NCBI GenBank assembly: GCA_002453475.1
Contig: DKGY01000090.1
Location: 24,653-43,490 of the forward strand
DNA: 18,838 nt
DNA from: Clostridium sp. UBA6758
Lineage (GTDB): Bacteria > Bacillota > Clostridia > Clostridiales > Clostridiaceae
Reading direction: 5' to 3'
The notes beneath the pieces are model-generated. The model did no database searches and was not told where the DNA came from. It was given only the letters and a program-made list of their open reading frames with translations. Of the stretch, positions 7,667 to 15,116 are shown piece by piece (position 1 is the first letter of the stretch; each line of letters begins with the position of its first letter). The position numbers and the translations under genes were made by a program.

Positions 7667-8713
7667 TTATCTATCTATAAAATTTCTAAAGTCTCCCATT
7701 ATAGCCCTTGGTACTGGTAAATCTATCATTGTTTTTAATCCAGGATTAGCATTAATTACATGAGGAATCATATTAACGCACATAGCAATTGTTCCAAGTC
7801 CACCATCAACTTCTGGTTTAATTGACATATTAACTTCTGGTGTACCCTTAATTGTTATATAATCTCCAGTAAATGTACCTTCCATTTCAGGTTCGATTTG
7901 TTGTGGATGAATCATATCTATTTTTACTTCTCCATCAACATATCCTTGACCTGTCATATTAACTCCTGCTACATCTCCAGCAGCTGCAAAGCCATAAGGT
8001 GATTTTCTATCTACATTAGTTACTATTGGAGCCATTTGCTGTTCAAATTTATCAACTTTCCATCCCATGGCATCTGCTATCATATTTACAGATTCTATAA
8101 AACCAACATGCCCTGCTAAGCTTCCATCCTTAACTCCTGCATTGAAATCCTCAACCTTCATACCAACTCCTTGCTCTTCCATAACGGCTGGTCCAAATGG
8201 AGATAAGCTATTTACTCTCTTAGCTTCTACATGAGTTACTTCAGTCATACAACCTGTTAAGCATACAACAAGTAAATCCATAATTAATCCTGGGTTTATA
8301 CCTGTTCCAAGAATCGTAACTCCATTTTCCTTTGCAATTCTGTTTAATTCTGCAGCTAGCTCAGGATTTTTAGCTTGAGGATAAGACATTTCCTCTGCTG
8401 TAGAAATAACATTTATTTTCTTTTCAAGTACAGATTTTAATTTTGGAAAAGCATTTTTAGTGAAAGAATCTGTTGCACATAAACAAATGTCACAGCATTT
8501 TTCCGTTAATACTTCATCTATGTTAGCTTTTATTATTACATCTTTTCTATCGCCTCTCTCTACTCCTAGAACTTCAAAAATACTTTTTCCAGCTCTATCA
8601 GGGTGCATATCACAAACACCTATTATATCTACACCTTTTTTAGTTAGAAGCATCTTTGCCATTCCACTTCCCATAGCTCCAAAGCCCCAAATTGCTACTT
8701 TAACATTTTCCAT
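7667..8713 (-). CDS. ord: 2,4-diaminopentanoate dehydrogenase
   Basis: 348-residue NAD(P)-dependent amine dehydrogenase that oxidatively deaminates 2,4-diaminopentanoate at C4 to 2-amino-4-oxopentanoate, releasing ammonia. The N-terminal Rossmann motif is VAIWGFGAMGSGMAK (GxGxxG at 10-15). A dihydrodipicolinate-reductase-like C-terminal domain follows, with the conserved GTGINPGLIMDLL and VEAKRVNSLSPFGPAVMEEQ stretches. Length is as expected. It is the first gene of the operon: its ATG follows AAGGGGG, and a sigma-54-type promoter lies about 54-69 bases upstream of the start codon. Expression should therefore depend on the enhancer-binding protein encoded immediately upstream. Confidence 0.95.
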   Translation of the reverse strand: MENVKVAIWGFGAMGSGMAKMLLTKKGVDIIGVCDMHPDRAGKSIFEVLGVERGDRKDVIIKANIDEVLTEKCCDICLCATDSFTKNAFPKLKSVLEKKINVISTAEEMSYPQAKNPELAAELNRIAKENGVTILGTGINPGLIMDLLVVCLTGCMTEVTHVEAKRVNSLSPFGPAVMEEQGVGMKVEDFNAGVKDGSLAGHVGFIESVNMIADAMGWKVDKFEQQMAPIVTNVDRKSPYGFAAAGDVAGVNMTGQGYVDGEVKIDMIHPQQIEPEMEGTFTGDYITIKGTPEVNMSIKPEVDGGLGTIAMCVNMIPHVINANPGLKTMIDLPVPRAIMGDFRNFIDR

Positions 8714-8766
8714 TGTAAAATCCCCCTTGCGATTAAATTATTTTTATACATTCTATATTTTACTAG

Positions 8767-8782
8767 AGCAATTAGCATGCCA
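8767..8782 (-). promoter_or_regulatory. Sigma-54 (-24/-12) promoter of the ornithine operon
   Basis: Read on the minus strand the sequence is TGGCATGCTAATTGCT: a -24 element TGGCAT (8777-8782), five bases, then a -12 element TTGC (8768-8771). This matches the sigma-54 consensus TGGCAC-N5-TTGC at all but one position. Transcription would start near 8756, giving a leader of about 43 bases before ord. A sigma-54 activator gene lies directly upstream, which supports the call. Confidence 0.85.
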
Positions 8783-8860
8783 AAAAAAATATGGAATTTA
8801 GTAATTTCTATAACCTTAAATATAATAATTGTATATTATTTCAATAATTTTTAAAATTTA

Positions 8861-8877
8861 CTGCAAAAAATTTTTCT
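8861..8877. promoter_or_regulatory. Possible degenerate second enhancer half-site
   Basis: CTGCAAAAAATTTTTCT resembles the core of the large palindrome at 8905-8936 (TGCAAA...TTTTGCA) but keeps only one good half. Its centre is about 51 bases from the palindrome centre, close to five helical turns, as expected for paired activator sites on one DNA face. Weak evidence in very AT-rich DNA. Confidence 0.25.
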
Positions 8878-8904
8878 ATATCTACCTAGATTTAATGTAC
8901 TTAA

Positions 8905-8936
8905 AAAGCGTATGCAAATAATTTTGCATACGCTTT
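8905..8936. promoter_or_regulatory. 32-bp palindrome: candidate activator enhancer site (UAS) and/or terminator
   Basis: AAAGCGTATGCAAA (8905-8918) and TTTGCATACGCTTT (8923-8936) are perfect inverted arms of 14 bases around TAAT. The centre lies about 164 bases upstream of the predicted sigma-54 start site, a normal enhancer distance, and TTTGCA half-sites recall RocR-type sites as I remember them. On the minus strand the hairpin is followed by five T's, so it could also terminate the activator gene that ends 110 bases earlier. The rest of the 8714-9046 gap is AT-rich with A/T tracts that could bend DNA; nothing else was recognised there. Confidence 0.6.
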
Positions 8937-9046
8937 GCCGAATTTTAGGCATATTTACTTTTTAATTTTTTTAATATTTAATTTATTCTTTTTATTAACA
9001 TTTTATTTATATTTTCTGTATATATTCATTCCTAAATAGTAAGTAA

Positions 9047-10405
9047 TTAGAGTAACTCATATTTTTTTAGTTTGTATTGAAGGTTCTGTCTGGATATTTT
9101 TAATTCCTCTGAAGTTTTTGTTATGTTATTATTGTTCTTTTGGTAACTCTTCTCTATTATATTTTTTTCAATATTATCTATATATTCATTTAAAGAGATA
9201 TCTCCTCTAAATCCCTCTTCTGCAGTTACTTCTACTACGGAATTAATCTTATTACCAAAGCACTCCTTTGTTAGTATTTCTCCATCTTCCACCATGTTCA
9301 TAGCACTTTCTATATTATTTTTAAGTTCTCTTATATTTCCAGGCCAACTATAATTTAAAAATCCCTCCATAACATCTTCACTAATCCCTTTTACATTTCT
9401 ACATAGAATGCCATTATAGTACTTTATAAAGAAGTCACATAAATCGCTTATATCTTCTTTACGTTCTCTAAGAGGTGGTATGATTAATTTAATTACACTT
9501 AATCTATAATAAAAGTCTTTTCTAAGCTTTCCTTCTCTTATAAGTTTATCCGCTTCCTCATTTATTGTTGCTATAATCCTTACATCTATATCAATAATCT
9601 TATTACTTCCTAGTGGCCTAATATATCCATCTTGAAGTACTCTTAGTAATTTAGATTGTAAATATGGATCCATAGAATTTATTTCATCAAGTAGAATAGT
9701 TCCTCTATGAGCTTCTTCAAACAGTCCTTTTTTATTTTCTGCTCCTGTAAAGCTACCTTTAACCGTCCCAAATAGCATACCCTCTAAAAGTGTACTTGGT
9801 ATCGCTGCACAGTTAATAGCTATAAAAGGCTTGTCTCTTCTTATTCCTTCATAATGTATACCTTGAGCAAATAATTCCTTACCACATCCAGTTTCTCCAT
9901 ATATGAGCACAGAAGAATTAGATATACTTGCTCTTTTACTTTTTAAAATTTCTTCGTTTAGTATCTTACTACTTCCTATGATGTCATTAAAGGTATAATA
10001 ATTTCTCTTTGATTTACTTTTGTTTTCTAACTGACATATAGTTTCATTTAATTTCTTTATCTGAGTCATATCTCTAGCTATCTCAATTACTGCCTCAACC
10101 TTTCCATCTACCATTACTGGAATAGTAGAATTTACACTAGTTATTATCTTACCTGCCCCATTACTATAGTTTTGTATAGTATCTCTATAGGTATGTCCAC
10201 CTTTTAAACTTCCTAGTATAGTTGAATGTTCTATATCCTTAAGATACTCATGAATTTCTTTTCCCATAACATCTTCACTTTTCATACCTTCTATATTTTC
10301 CATGGCATGATTATAGTAGATGGTCTTCCCCTTATCATCAACTATGTGAAGCCCCTCTTTTAAGTTACTAATTAGACTTTCTAATAATATATTTACATTA
10401 TCCAT
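9047..10405 (-). CDS. Sigma-54-dependent transcriptional activator, PAS-AAA+-Fis (RocR-like)
   Basis: 452-residue enhancer-binding protein. An N-terminal PAS domain (about 5-115; GLHIVDDKGKTIYYNHAMENIEG) would sense a signal, presumably ornithine or a related metabolite. The AAA+ domain has Walker A GETGCGKE (170-177), the sigma-54-contacting loop as GSFTGA (217-222, serine in place of the usual alanine), Walker B ILLDE (237-241) and sensor II PGNIREL (355-361). A Fis-type helix-turn-helix ends the protein (about 427-448, NITKTSEELKISRQNLQYKL). It lacks a phospho-receiver domain, so it is not a response regulator. It lies immediately upstream of and parallel to the ord operon, which has a sigma-54 promoter, so it is the obvious activator of ornithine catabolism. 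B. subtilis RocR has a similar layout and controls arginine/ornithine use. Confidence 0.93.
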   Translation of the reverse strand: MDNVNILLESLISNLKEGLHIVDDKGKTIYYNHAMENIEGMKSEDVMGKEIHEYLKDIEHSTILGSLKGGHTYRDTIQNYSNGAGKIITSVNSTIPVMVDGKVEAVIEIARDMTQIKKLNETICQLENKSKSKRNYYTFNDIIGSSKILNEEILKSKRASISNSSVLIYGETGCGKELFAQGIHYEGIRRDKPFIAINCAAIPSTLLEGMLFGTVKGSFTGAENKKGLFEEAHRGTILLDEINSMDPYLQSKLLRVLQDGYIRPLGSNKIIDIDVRIIATINEEADKLIREGKLRKDFYYRLSVIKLIIPPLRERKEDISDLCDFFIKYYNGILCRNVKGISEDVMEGFLNYSWPGNIRELKNNIESAMNMVEDGEILTKECFGNKINSVVEVTAEEGFRGDISLNEYIDNIEKNIIEKSYQKNNNNITKTSEELKISRQNLQYKLKKYELL

Positions 10406-10582
10406 AAAATCCCCCTTAGCTATCCCATATAATTAAACCTAAACTTGAAAACAATTTCATATTGAAAGTTATCTTTGATTATTGTAGCCCTATAATATTT
10501 ACCTATATAATAAATTTAACACAATATTGTAATATAATAAATTTATTATTCTAACAATTATACATTATCTTGTTTTTTGCTC

Positions 10583-10588
10583 TATAAT
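10583..10588 (+). promoter_or_regulatory. Candidate -10 box for the exporter operon
   Basis: Perfect TATAAT about 70 bases before the ATG at 10657. The corresponding -35 region (around 10558-10565, TTATAC/ATACAT) is poor, so this is tentative. The 10406-10656 divergent gap is otherwise AT-rich with no other clear signal. Confidence 0.3.
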
Positions 10589-10656
10589 ATCTTTAATGAA
10601 TGTTAATAATAAGATATTGCATATGTTTTAGTTTATATAACAAAAGGAGTACTACT

Positions 10657-11424
10657 ATGATTACTGATAATATAGTAAACCTGGCTGCAGAAGCCGGAAA
10701 AATAATGCTTGAAAATGGTGGTGAAACCTACAGGGTTGAGCAAACAATAAATATGATATGTCAATCTTATGGCGTAGTTAATGCTGAAAGCTTTGTTTCT
10801 CCTACAGCAATAATCACCTCAACTATGGATGAAAATGGTAGGAACAGTACAATAATTAAGAGAATTACTTCTAGGTCCACTGATTTAGAAAAGGTAGCCT
10901 TAATTAACAATTTATCTCGTCAAATACAAGGCAACCCTTTAACTTTAGATGAACTAAAAAAAGAATTGAAATATATAAGAAGCTTTCCAAAATACTCTAA
11001 CAAGATAAAAACTTTTTTTGCTGGAGTAACCACTGGTACATTTACCCTACTTTTTGGTGGTAGCTTTAATGACTTTATTATATCATTTGGTGCAGGAATT
11101 TTAATTAATTTATTATCTTCCATGTTATCTCGTTTAAGTGTTAATGACTTTTTTATTAATGTGTCAGGTGGTGCTTTAGCAGCTATAATTGGAATTTTCT
11201 TTTCCTATATAAATCCTATATTTCATCAAGATAAGATAATTATAGGTTCAATTATGTTGCTTGTTCCGGGTCTTGTTATCACCAATGCTATTCGTGATAC
11301 CATAGCTGGAGACTTACTTTCAGGCCTTTCAAGAACTCTAGAAGCTATAATGATAGCTGGAGCCATTGCTATTGGAGCTGCTTTTAGTTTCAAAATATGG
11401 ATGTTTATTCTAGGAGGGATGTAA
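10657..11424 (+). CDS. Threonine/serine exporter family protein, large part (ThrE/YjjP-like)
   Basis: 255-residue protein of the ThrE/DUF1212 family. The cytosolic N-terminal part (about 1-115) has the hallmark ENGGETYRVEQTI near residue 20. About five membrane segments follow (FFAGVTTGTFTLLFGGSF, FIISFGAGILINLLSSM, FINVSGGALAAIIGIFFS, IIIGSIMLLVPGLVITNA, AIMIAGAIAIGAAFSF). The frame extends upstream to 10600, but the ATG at 10657 has AAAGGAG seven bases before it and matches the family start, so I use it. Homologues export threonine/serine (ThrE) or, with a YjjB-type partner, succinate. The substrate here is unknown; export of an amino acid produced by fermentation is possible. It is followed after one base by its partner gene. 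Confidence 0.85.
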   Translation: MITDNIVNLAAEAGKIMLENGGETYRVEQTINMICQSYGVVNAESFVSPTAIITSTMDENGRNSTIIKRITSRSTDLEKVALINNLSRQIQGNPLTLDELKKELKYIRSFPKYSNKIKTFFAGVTTGTFTLLFGGSFNDFIISFGAGILINLLSSMLSRLSVNDFFINVSGGALAAIIGIFFSYINPIFHQDKIIIGSIMLLVPGLVITNAIRDTIAGDLLSGLSRTLEAIMIAGAIAIGAAFSFKIWMFILGGM

Positions 11425-11425
11425 A

Positions 11426-11884
11426 ATGTTTTTTCAAGTTATATATGCATTTATTGTTTCCTTAGGCTTTGGGGTTCTCTTTAATGTAAGAGATAGGAAT
11501 TTGTTCTTTGCCGCTCTAGGAGGAGCCGTGGGGTGGTTTTTTTATAGTCTAACTTTAAACCTATCAAGCTCTAACGTATTGGCTATGCTAATAGCCTCTA
11601 TTAGCATTAGTGTCTATGCTGAAATTTTCTCTAGGGTTTTAAAAAATCCTGTTACATTATTTTTAGTTTGTTCTCTTATTCCTTTAGTTCCTGGAAGTGG
11701 AATGTATTATACAGTTTTTGAGGCAGTTAAAGGTAATGTAGATAAATCATTAAATTATGGGATTGAAACCATTTCTTTAGCAGGGGTTATAGCTGTTGGA
11801 ATTATTTTAATATCTACATTAAGTAGATTGATGCAAAAATTAAAAATCAGAAAAAATCAACGAAAACTTGAAAATGCTAAATAA
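11426..11884 (+). CDS. Threonine/serine exporter family protein, small part (ThrE_2/YjjB-like)
   Basis: 152-residue, very hydrophobic protein with four or five membrane segments (FFQVIYAFIVSLGFGVLFNV, ALGGAVGWFFYSL, VLAMLIASISISVYAEIF, TLFLVCSLIPLVPGSGMYY, ISLAGVIAVGIILISTL). The F-x-A-x-L-G-G-A-x-G-W and LIPLVPGSGMYYT stretches are typical of the ThrE_2/YjjB family. In single-chain ThrE proteins these two parts are fused; here they are adjacent genes. Its Shine-Dalgarno (GGAGG) lies inside the 3' end of the upstream gene and the gap is one base, so the two are translationally coupled. A hairpin terminator follows. Confidence 0.83.
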   Translation: MFFQVIYAFIVSLGFGVLFNVRDRNLFFAALGGAVGWFFYSLTLNLSSSNVLAMLIASISISVYAEIFSRVLKNPVTLFLVCSLIPLVPGSGMYYTVFEAVKGNVDKSLNYGIETISLAGVIAVGIILISTLSRLMQKLKIRKNQRKLENAK

Positions 11885-11889
11885 TAACT

Positions 11890-11931
11890 AAAGAGAAAAA
11901 ACACACATAACTAGATGTGATTTTTCTCTTT
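11890..11931. terminator. Bidirectional intrinsic terminator
   Basis: AAAGAGAAAAA (11890-11900) and TTTTTCTCTTT (11921-11931) pair around an inner CACAT/ATGTG stem. The T-rich arm serves the plus strand and the A-rich arm reads as T-rich on the minus strand. It sits between the convergent exporter pair and the Trk operon end. Confidence 0.75.
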
Positions 11932-11943
11932 AATTACTCATAT

Positions 11944-12450
11944 TTAATCCTTACGATTTTTTCTAATTACTCCATAAGTCTTCATTGCTTCGTAGATTAT
12001 AAAAGGCATCAGTACAATAATGAAGATTATCTTGAATTTACTAATAATATGGGTACTTTCATATCCATTAGAAACTATTTGCATTGAATCACAGTGTATA
12101 TCCATATCTCCACCATGTTCTTTGCAGGCTCTATTGAAAACTCCTGTAACTCTTACTGAATCTCCAATCTTATGGTAATTTCCATAAGATTTAATCATCT
12201 CTCCATCTATAGTCTTTAAATAAATACCTATGGCAGAGGTTCCATCATTTATATTAACAAATGAATATTCCCCTCTTTCTAAAAGTTCACCAATAGCCTC
12301 ACCTTGAATATTTATAACTTTAGAGTCATATTTGTGACCATTATCAATAAGATCGCTTACAGAAGTTGTAACCTCACTAGCTAGTACCGTTAATGAGGAA
12401 AAAATCACTGTAATAATTGTAATTAACATTATTTTTTGTATCTTACACAT
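11944..12450 (-). CDS. Exported, membrane-anchored OB-fold-like protein of the Trk operon
   Basis: 168 residues. The N-terminal hydrophobic segment (about 7-24) ends in VLAS, like a signal peptide. A beta-rich central domain (about 40-130) looks like an OB fold (KVINIQGEAIGELLER, YSFVNINDGTSAIGIYL, GDSVRVTGVF). A second hydrophobic segment (about 139-156) precedes a positively charged tail (VIRKNRKD). This predicts an outward-facing domain anchored at its C-terminus. A compact cysteine/histidine cluster C109-x2-H112-GGD-MDI-H119-C120 could bind metal or form a disulfide. It overlaps the 3' end of trkH by 22 bp, so it is coupled to the potassium channel gene. Function unknown; a channel accessory role is inferred from context only. 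Confidence 0.7.
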   Translation of the reverse strand: MCKIQKIMLITIITVIFSSLTVLASEVTTSVSDLIDNGHKYDSKVINIQGEAIGELLERGEYSFVNINDGTSAIGIYLKTIDGEMIKSYGNYHKIGDSVRVTGVFNRACKEHGGDMDIHCDSMQIVSNGYESTHIISKFKIIFIIVLMPFIIYEAMKTYGVIRKNRKD

Positions 12451-13955
12451 AACTTTTTAATTCCTCCTATAAAATACCCTATTAATGCAAATACTGAAAT
12501 AAACTCTAATCTACCTAGATACATAATAACGATATAACAAATCTTTAGTGGTATAGGCATCGTTATAGAAGTTACTCCTATAGATAATCCAACATTTCCA
12601 GCTACAGAAGCTGCCTCAAAAGCTGATTCTACAAGTGAGTAGCCATAATATGTTCCAAGTAAAGTTGCAAAAATAAACATAGCAATATAACAAAGTATTA
12701 TAAGCATTGATGATTTTACTAAACTATCATCTAAAATTATATCCTTAATGTGATGAACTTTTGTAGTTAAAATCTTTTTATCAGAACTAAGAACTCTTTT
12801 TATATCTGCAATTATTCCCTTACAGACAATACCCATCCTTAGTCCCTTAAATCCACCGGCTGTTGAACATGCACTTCCTCCAATAAGCATTGCAATTGTC
12901 ATAATAAAAATTGCAAAATCTCCCCATTCAAATAATAGTTGCCTAGCATAAAGGTTGCCAAATCCAGTGGTGGTATGTGCAGATAAAAGCTGATAAGCAC
13001 CCTTTCTCAATAGGGAAACAGCATCTGTGTATACTCCTGTCTTTGATAAGAACATAACTAATAATCCTGTAAGAATAAAAGAAGTTATAAAAAAGCTTTG
13101 TGCTTCAACATTTTTAAAAATTTCTTTTCTATTTCCCTTTATAACTGCAAAATGAAGACCAAAATTTAACGAACCAATTATGAACAATACCATTGTAATT
13201 AATTCATATGAAAAACTATGATAATACAATATATTTTGAGACATTGGAGCAAATCCACCAGTACTCCAACTTGATGCAAATATAAATAGTCCATGCATAA
13301 ATGAATTAGATGGTGATAATCCTATAAATAAACCATCAATTGTAAGTGCTAATGTACCAATTACTAAATATATCATACTAATTTTCCAAATGGCCTTGGA
13401 AGTTCCCTTAATATTAGGTAAAAGTCCAATATCTTTTCCTTCACCTACATACATCTTATATCCACCAGAAAAATTTTTAATTAGTATTGATAAAGCTAAT
13501 ACAACCATGCCTTGCCCACCTACAAATGTTAGTATATGTCTCCACATATTAACTCCAAGAGACATATGATCTATATCCTGCATAAGAAATACTCCAGTTG
13601 TAGTAAAGCCACTCATCACATCGAAACAAGCATCTAAATAAGATTTTGCATGTCCACTAAAAACATAAGGAAGGGCACATAAAAGCATTAAAATCAGCCA
13701 TGAATACGATGCAATAATAAGGCCGTGTTTCCATTCAATTTTGTTATTTTCTTTTTCGTCTTTTCCCGAAAGAATCAGAGAAAATGCTATAGATAATCCA
13801 ATAAATAGAGCGAGAATAAAATCTACAAGCGAACTCCACTCCTTATAAAAAATAGTTACGATGATAGGGATAAGCATTAAGGAAATTGTTCCCAATATAA
13901 TAATTCCAACATAATAATTTATGACTTTAAAGTCCTTTAAATATTTTTCACTCAT
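12429..13955 (-). CDS. trkH: Trk/Ktr-type potassium uptake channel subunit (TrkH/KtrB)
   Basis: 508-residue polytopic membrane protein that should form the potassium-conducting pore of a Trk/Ktr system. The four pore-loop repeats each supply a selectivity-filter glycine: SGFTTTGVF (115-123), SSWSTGGFAPM (228-238), SAHTTTGFGN (325-334) and AASVAGNVGLS (448-458). The intramembrane gating region GGSACSTAGGFKGLR (359-373) is also present. The N-terminal extra helices before the first pore loop are more like TrkH than the shorter KtrB. It needs RCK-type gating subunits, encoded just upstream. The ATG has only a weak GGGTGAT Shine-Dalgarno, which overlaps the end of a small upstream ORF, suggesting coupled translation. 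Confidence 0.92.
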   Translation of the reverse strand: MSEKYLKDFKVINYYVGIIILGTISLMLIPIIVTIFYKEWSSLVDFILALFIGLSIAFSLILSGKDEKENNKIEWKHGLIIASYSWLILMLLCALPYVFSGHAKSYLDACFDVMSGFTTTGVFLMQDIDHMSLGVNMWRHILTFVGGQGMVVLALSILIKNFSGGYKMYVGEGKDIGLLPNIKGTSKAIWKISMIYLVIGTLALTIDGLFIGLSPSNSFMHGLFIFASSWSTGGFAPMSQNILYYHSFSYELITMVLFIIGSLNFGLHFAVIKGNRKEIFKNVEAQSFFITSFILTGLLVMFLSKTGVYTDAVSLLRKGAYQLLSAHTTTGFGNLYARQLLFEWGDFAIFIMTIAMLIGGSACSTAGGFKGLRMGIVCKGIIADIKRVLSSDKKILTTKVHHIKDIILDDSLVKSSMLIILCYIAMFIFATLLGTYYGYSLVESAFEAASVAGNVGLSIGVTSITMPIPLKICYIVIMYLGRLEFISVFALIGYFIGGIKKLCVRYKK

Positions 13956-13959
13956 TTCA

Positions 13960-14058
13960 TCACCCTAAAAAACTCAAAAGAAAAATTACTATAATATATA
14001 TTCCTACAACTAGGATTTCAAATAATATTCCCTTAAAATAATCCGAATTTCTTACCAT
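13960..14058 (-). CDS. Small 32-residue single-span membrane peptide between trkA and trkH
   Basis: This short frame starts at ATG 14058 inside the 3' end of trkA (26-base overlap, different frame) and stops with TGA four bases before the trkH ATG. GGAG lies nine bases upstream of the ATG (14068-14071), a good Shine-Dalgarno. Two further in-frame ATGs upstream (one at 14073) have no such site. The peptide has a short polar start (M-V-R-N-S-D-Y-F-K-G) and then about 20 hydrophobic residues including EILVVGIYIIVIFLLS, ending FLG. That is the form of a one-helix membrane subunit, comparable in shape to KdpF of the Kdp potassium ATPase, although I claim no homology. The tight packing against both Trk genes argues that it is real. 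Expression is unproven. Confidence 0.6.
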   Translation of the reverse strand: MVRNSDYFKGILFEILVVGIYIIVIFLLSFLG

Positions 14059-14722
14059 TACTACCATCTCCATAAATAGATTTTCTTAATGTATGAGATA
14101 CACTGGTATTTGTTATCAGTACAACCGTATCGTCAAGTAAGATTTTTGTATATCCTCTAGGATAGATAATCTCGTTATTTCTTAAAATAGAAACTATTAT
14201 ACTATCATTTGGTAAAATTAAGCTTTTAATGTCCATATCTCTCCAGTAGGAATTTTTATCTATATAAGCTTCAATTATTACCATTTCTCCTCTATCTAAA
14301 GTTTTTACAATTTTAAAATTATCCTCTACAAGTTCATTTTCAATTAAAGTTGAAATAACTTCTGTACTACAAACAGTAGATGTTATACCTAATTTACTAA
14401 ATAACTGTCTGTTTTTAGGATTGTTAATTCTTGCAATAGCACTTTTAATAGAGAAATTACGCTTGCTCATTTGGCAAATGATCAAATTTTCCTCATCTTT
14501 ACCTGTAACTGCTGCAACAATAGTATTTGTTCCTTCAATGGCTTCTGATAATTCTTCTAAATTTGATCCATCACCACATATTACTTCAATATCTAATTCA
14601 TTAGATATTTTCTTACATATATCATAATTCTTTTCTATCAAAGTTATTAAACATCCAATATTTAATAGGTTTTTTATTAAGTAATAACCAACCTTACCTC
14701 CACCAATTACAACTGCTCGCAT
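14033..14722 (-). CDS. trkA: TrkA-type potassium uptake regulator (RCK-N plus RCK-C)
   Basis: 229-residue cytosolic gating subunit for the TrkH channel, with one full RCK unit. The N-terminal Rossmann fold has GGGKVG (7-12) and acidic E30 at the end of the second strand, fitting NAD(H)-type nucleotide binding. GDGSNLEEL (50-58), AVTGKDEENL and ARINNPKNRQLF are family-typical. The TrkA-C domain covers about 135-215 (MVIIEAYI, SIIVSILRNNEIIYPRG, LDDTVVLIT). E. coli TrkA has two such units in one chain; this size is KtrA-like. Its ATG overlaps the previous gene by 16 bases and has a strong AAGGAGG Shine-Dalgarno inside that gene. Confidence 0.9.
   Translation of the reverse strand: MRAVVIGGGKVGYYLIKNLLNIGCLITLIEKNYDICKKISNELDIEVICGDGSNLEELSEAIEGTNTIVAAVTGKDEENLIICQMSKRNFSIKSAIARINNPKNRQLFSKLGITSTVCSTEVISTLIENELVEDNFKIVKTLDRGEMVIIEAYIDKNSYWRDMDIKSLILPNDSIIVSILRNNEIIYPRGYTKILLDDTVVLITNTSVSHTLRKSIYGDGSNGKKFGLF
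14068..14071 (-). promoter_or_regulatory. Ribosome binding site of the small membrane peptide
   Basis: GGAG on the minus strand, nine bases before ATG 14058 and inside trkA. It selects the third in-frame ATG as the start of the 32-residue peptide. Confidence 0.5.
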
Positions 14723-15114
14723 TTTATATCCTCCTTAATGTTTCCAACAGCTAGCTTTATAGGATTAATAGTTTTAATGCCTAAGGAATTATAAATGTGA
14801 CACCTATCATCATTAAATACTCTTCCAATTACAGTTGGAACCTTATAAATATTCTGTGCTATTTCACAGGCAACAATATTTATATTATCGTTTTGAGTTA
14901 GAGCTAGTAGTACATCAGCTTCCTCAATACCTGCTTCTTCTAGTAAATCAATATCAATTTCAACCCCATTTAGTATCCTTCCATTAAATCCCGAACCTAG
15001 TTTATCCGTTTTCTCCTTGTCTCTATCTATTACACATATATCATGAGCTGTTTCAGCTAAGTCTGTAGCTAATTTGCTTCCCATCTTGCCACATCCAATA
15101 ATAATAATATACAT
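14707..15114 (-). CDS. Single-domain TrkA-N (RCK-N) protein
   Basis: 135 residues corresponding to an RCK N-terminal Rossmann domain only. GCGKMG (7-12) and the acidic strand end IDRD (29-32) are intact, so it should still bind an adenine dinucleotide or nucleotide. NGVEIDIDLLEEAGIEEADVL and ALTQNDNINIVACEIAQ match the family. The TrkA-C ligand domain is absent; the chain ends after a short charged tail. It lies two bases after the previous gene and overlaps trkA. It probably assembles with the full TrkA to make the two-unit arrangement found in one chain in E. coli TrkA; that assembly is inference. Confidence 0.85.
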   Translation of the reverse strand: MYIIIIGCGKMGSKLATDLAETAHDICVIDRDKEKTDKLGSGFNGRILNGVEIDIDLLEEAGIEEADVLLALTQNDNINIVACEIAQNIYKVPTVIGRVFNDDRCHIYNSLGIKTINPIKLAVGNIKEDIKCEQL

Positions 15115-15116
15115 AT

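Noticed and set aside
8714..9046. Cobalamin riboswitch before the B12-dependent operon
   Set aside because: The predicted leader after the sigma-54 start is only about 43 bases and no B12-box-like sequence was seen in the gap.
13960..14058. Calling the small membrane peptide KdpF
   Set aside because: It only shares size and one-helix form, no Kdp genes are present, and such short hydrophobic sequences match by chance.
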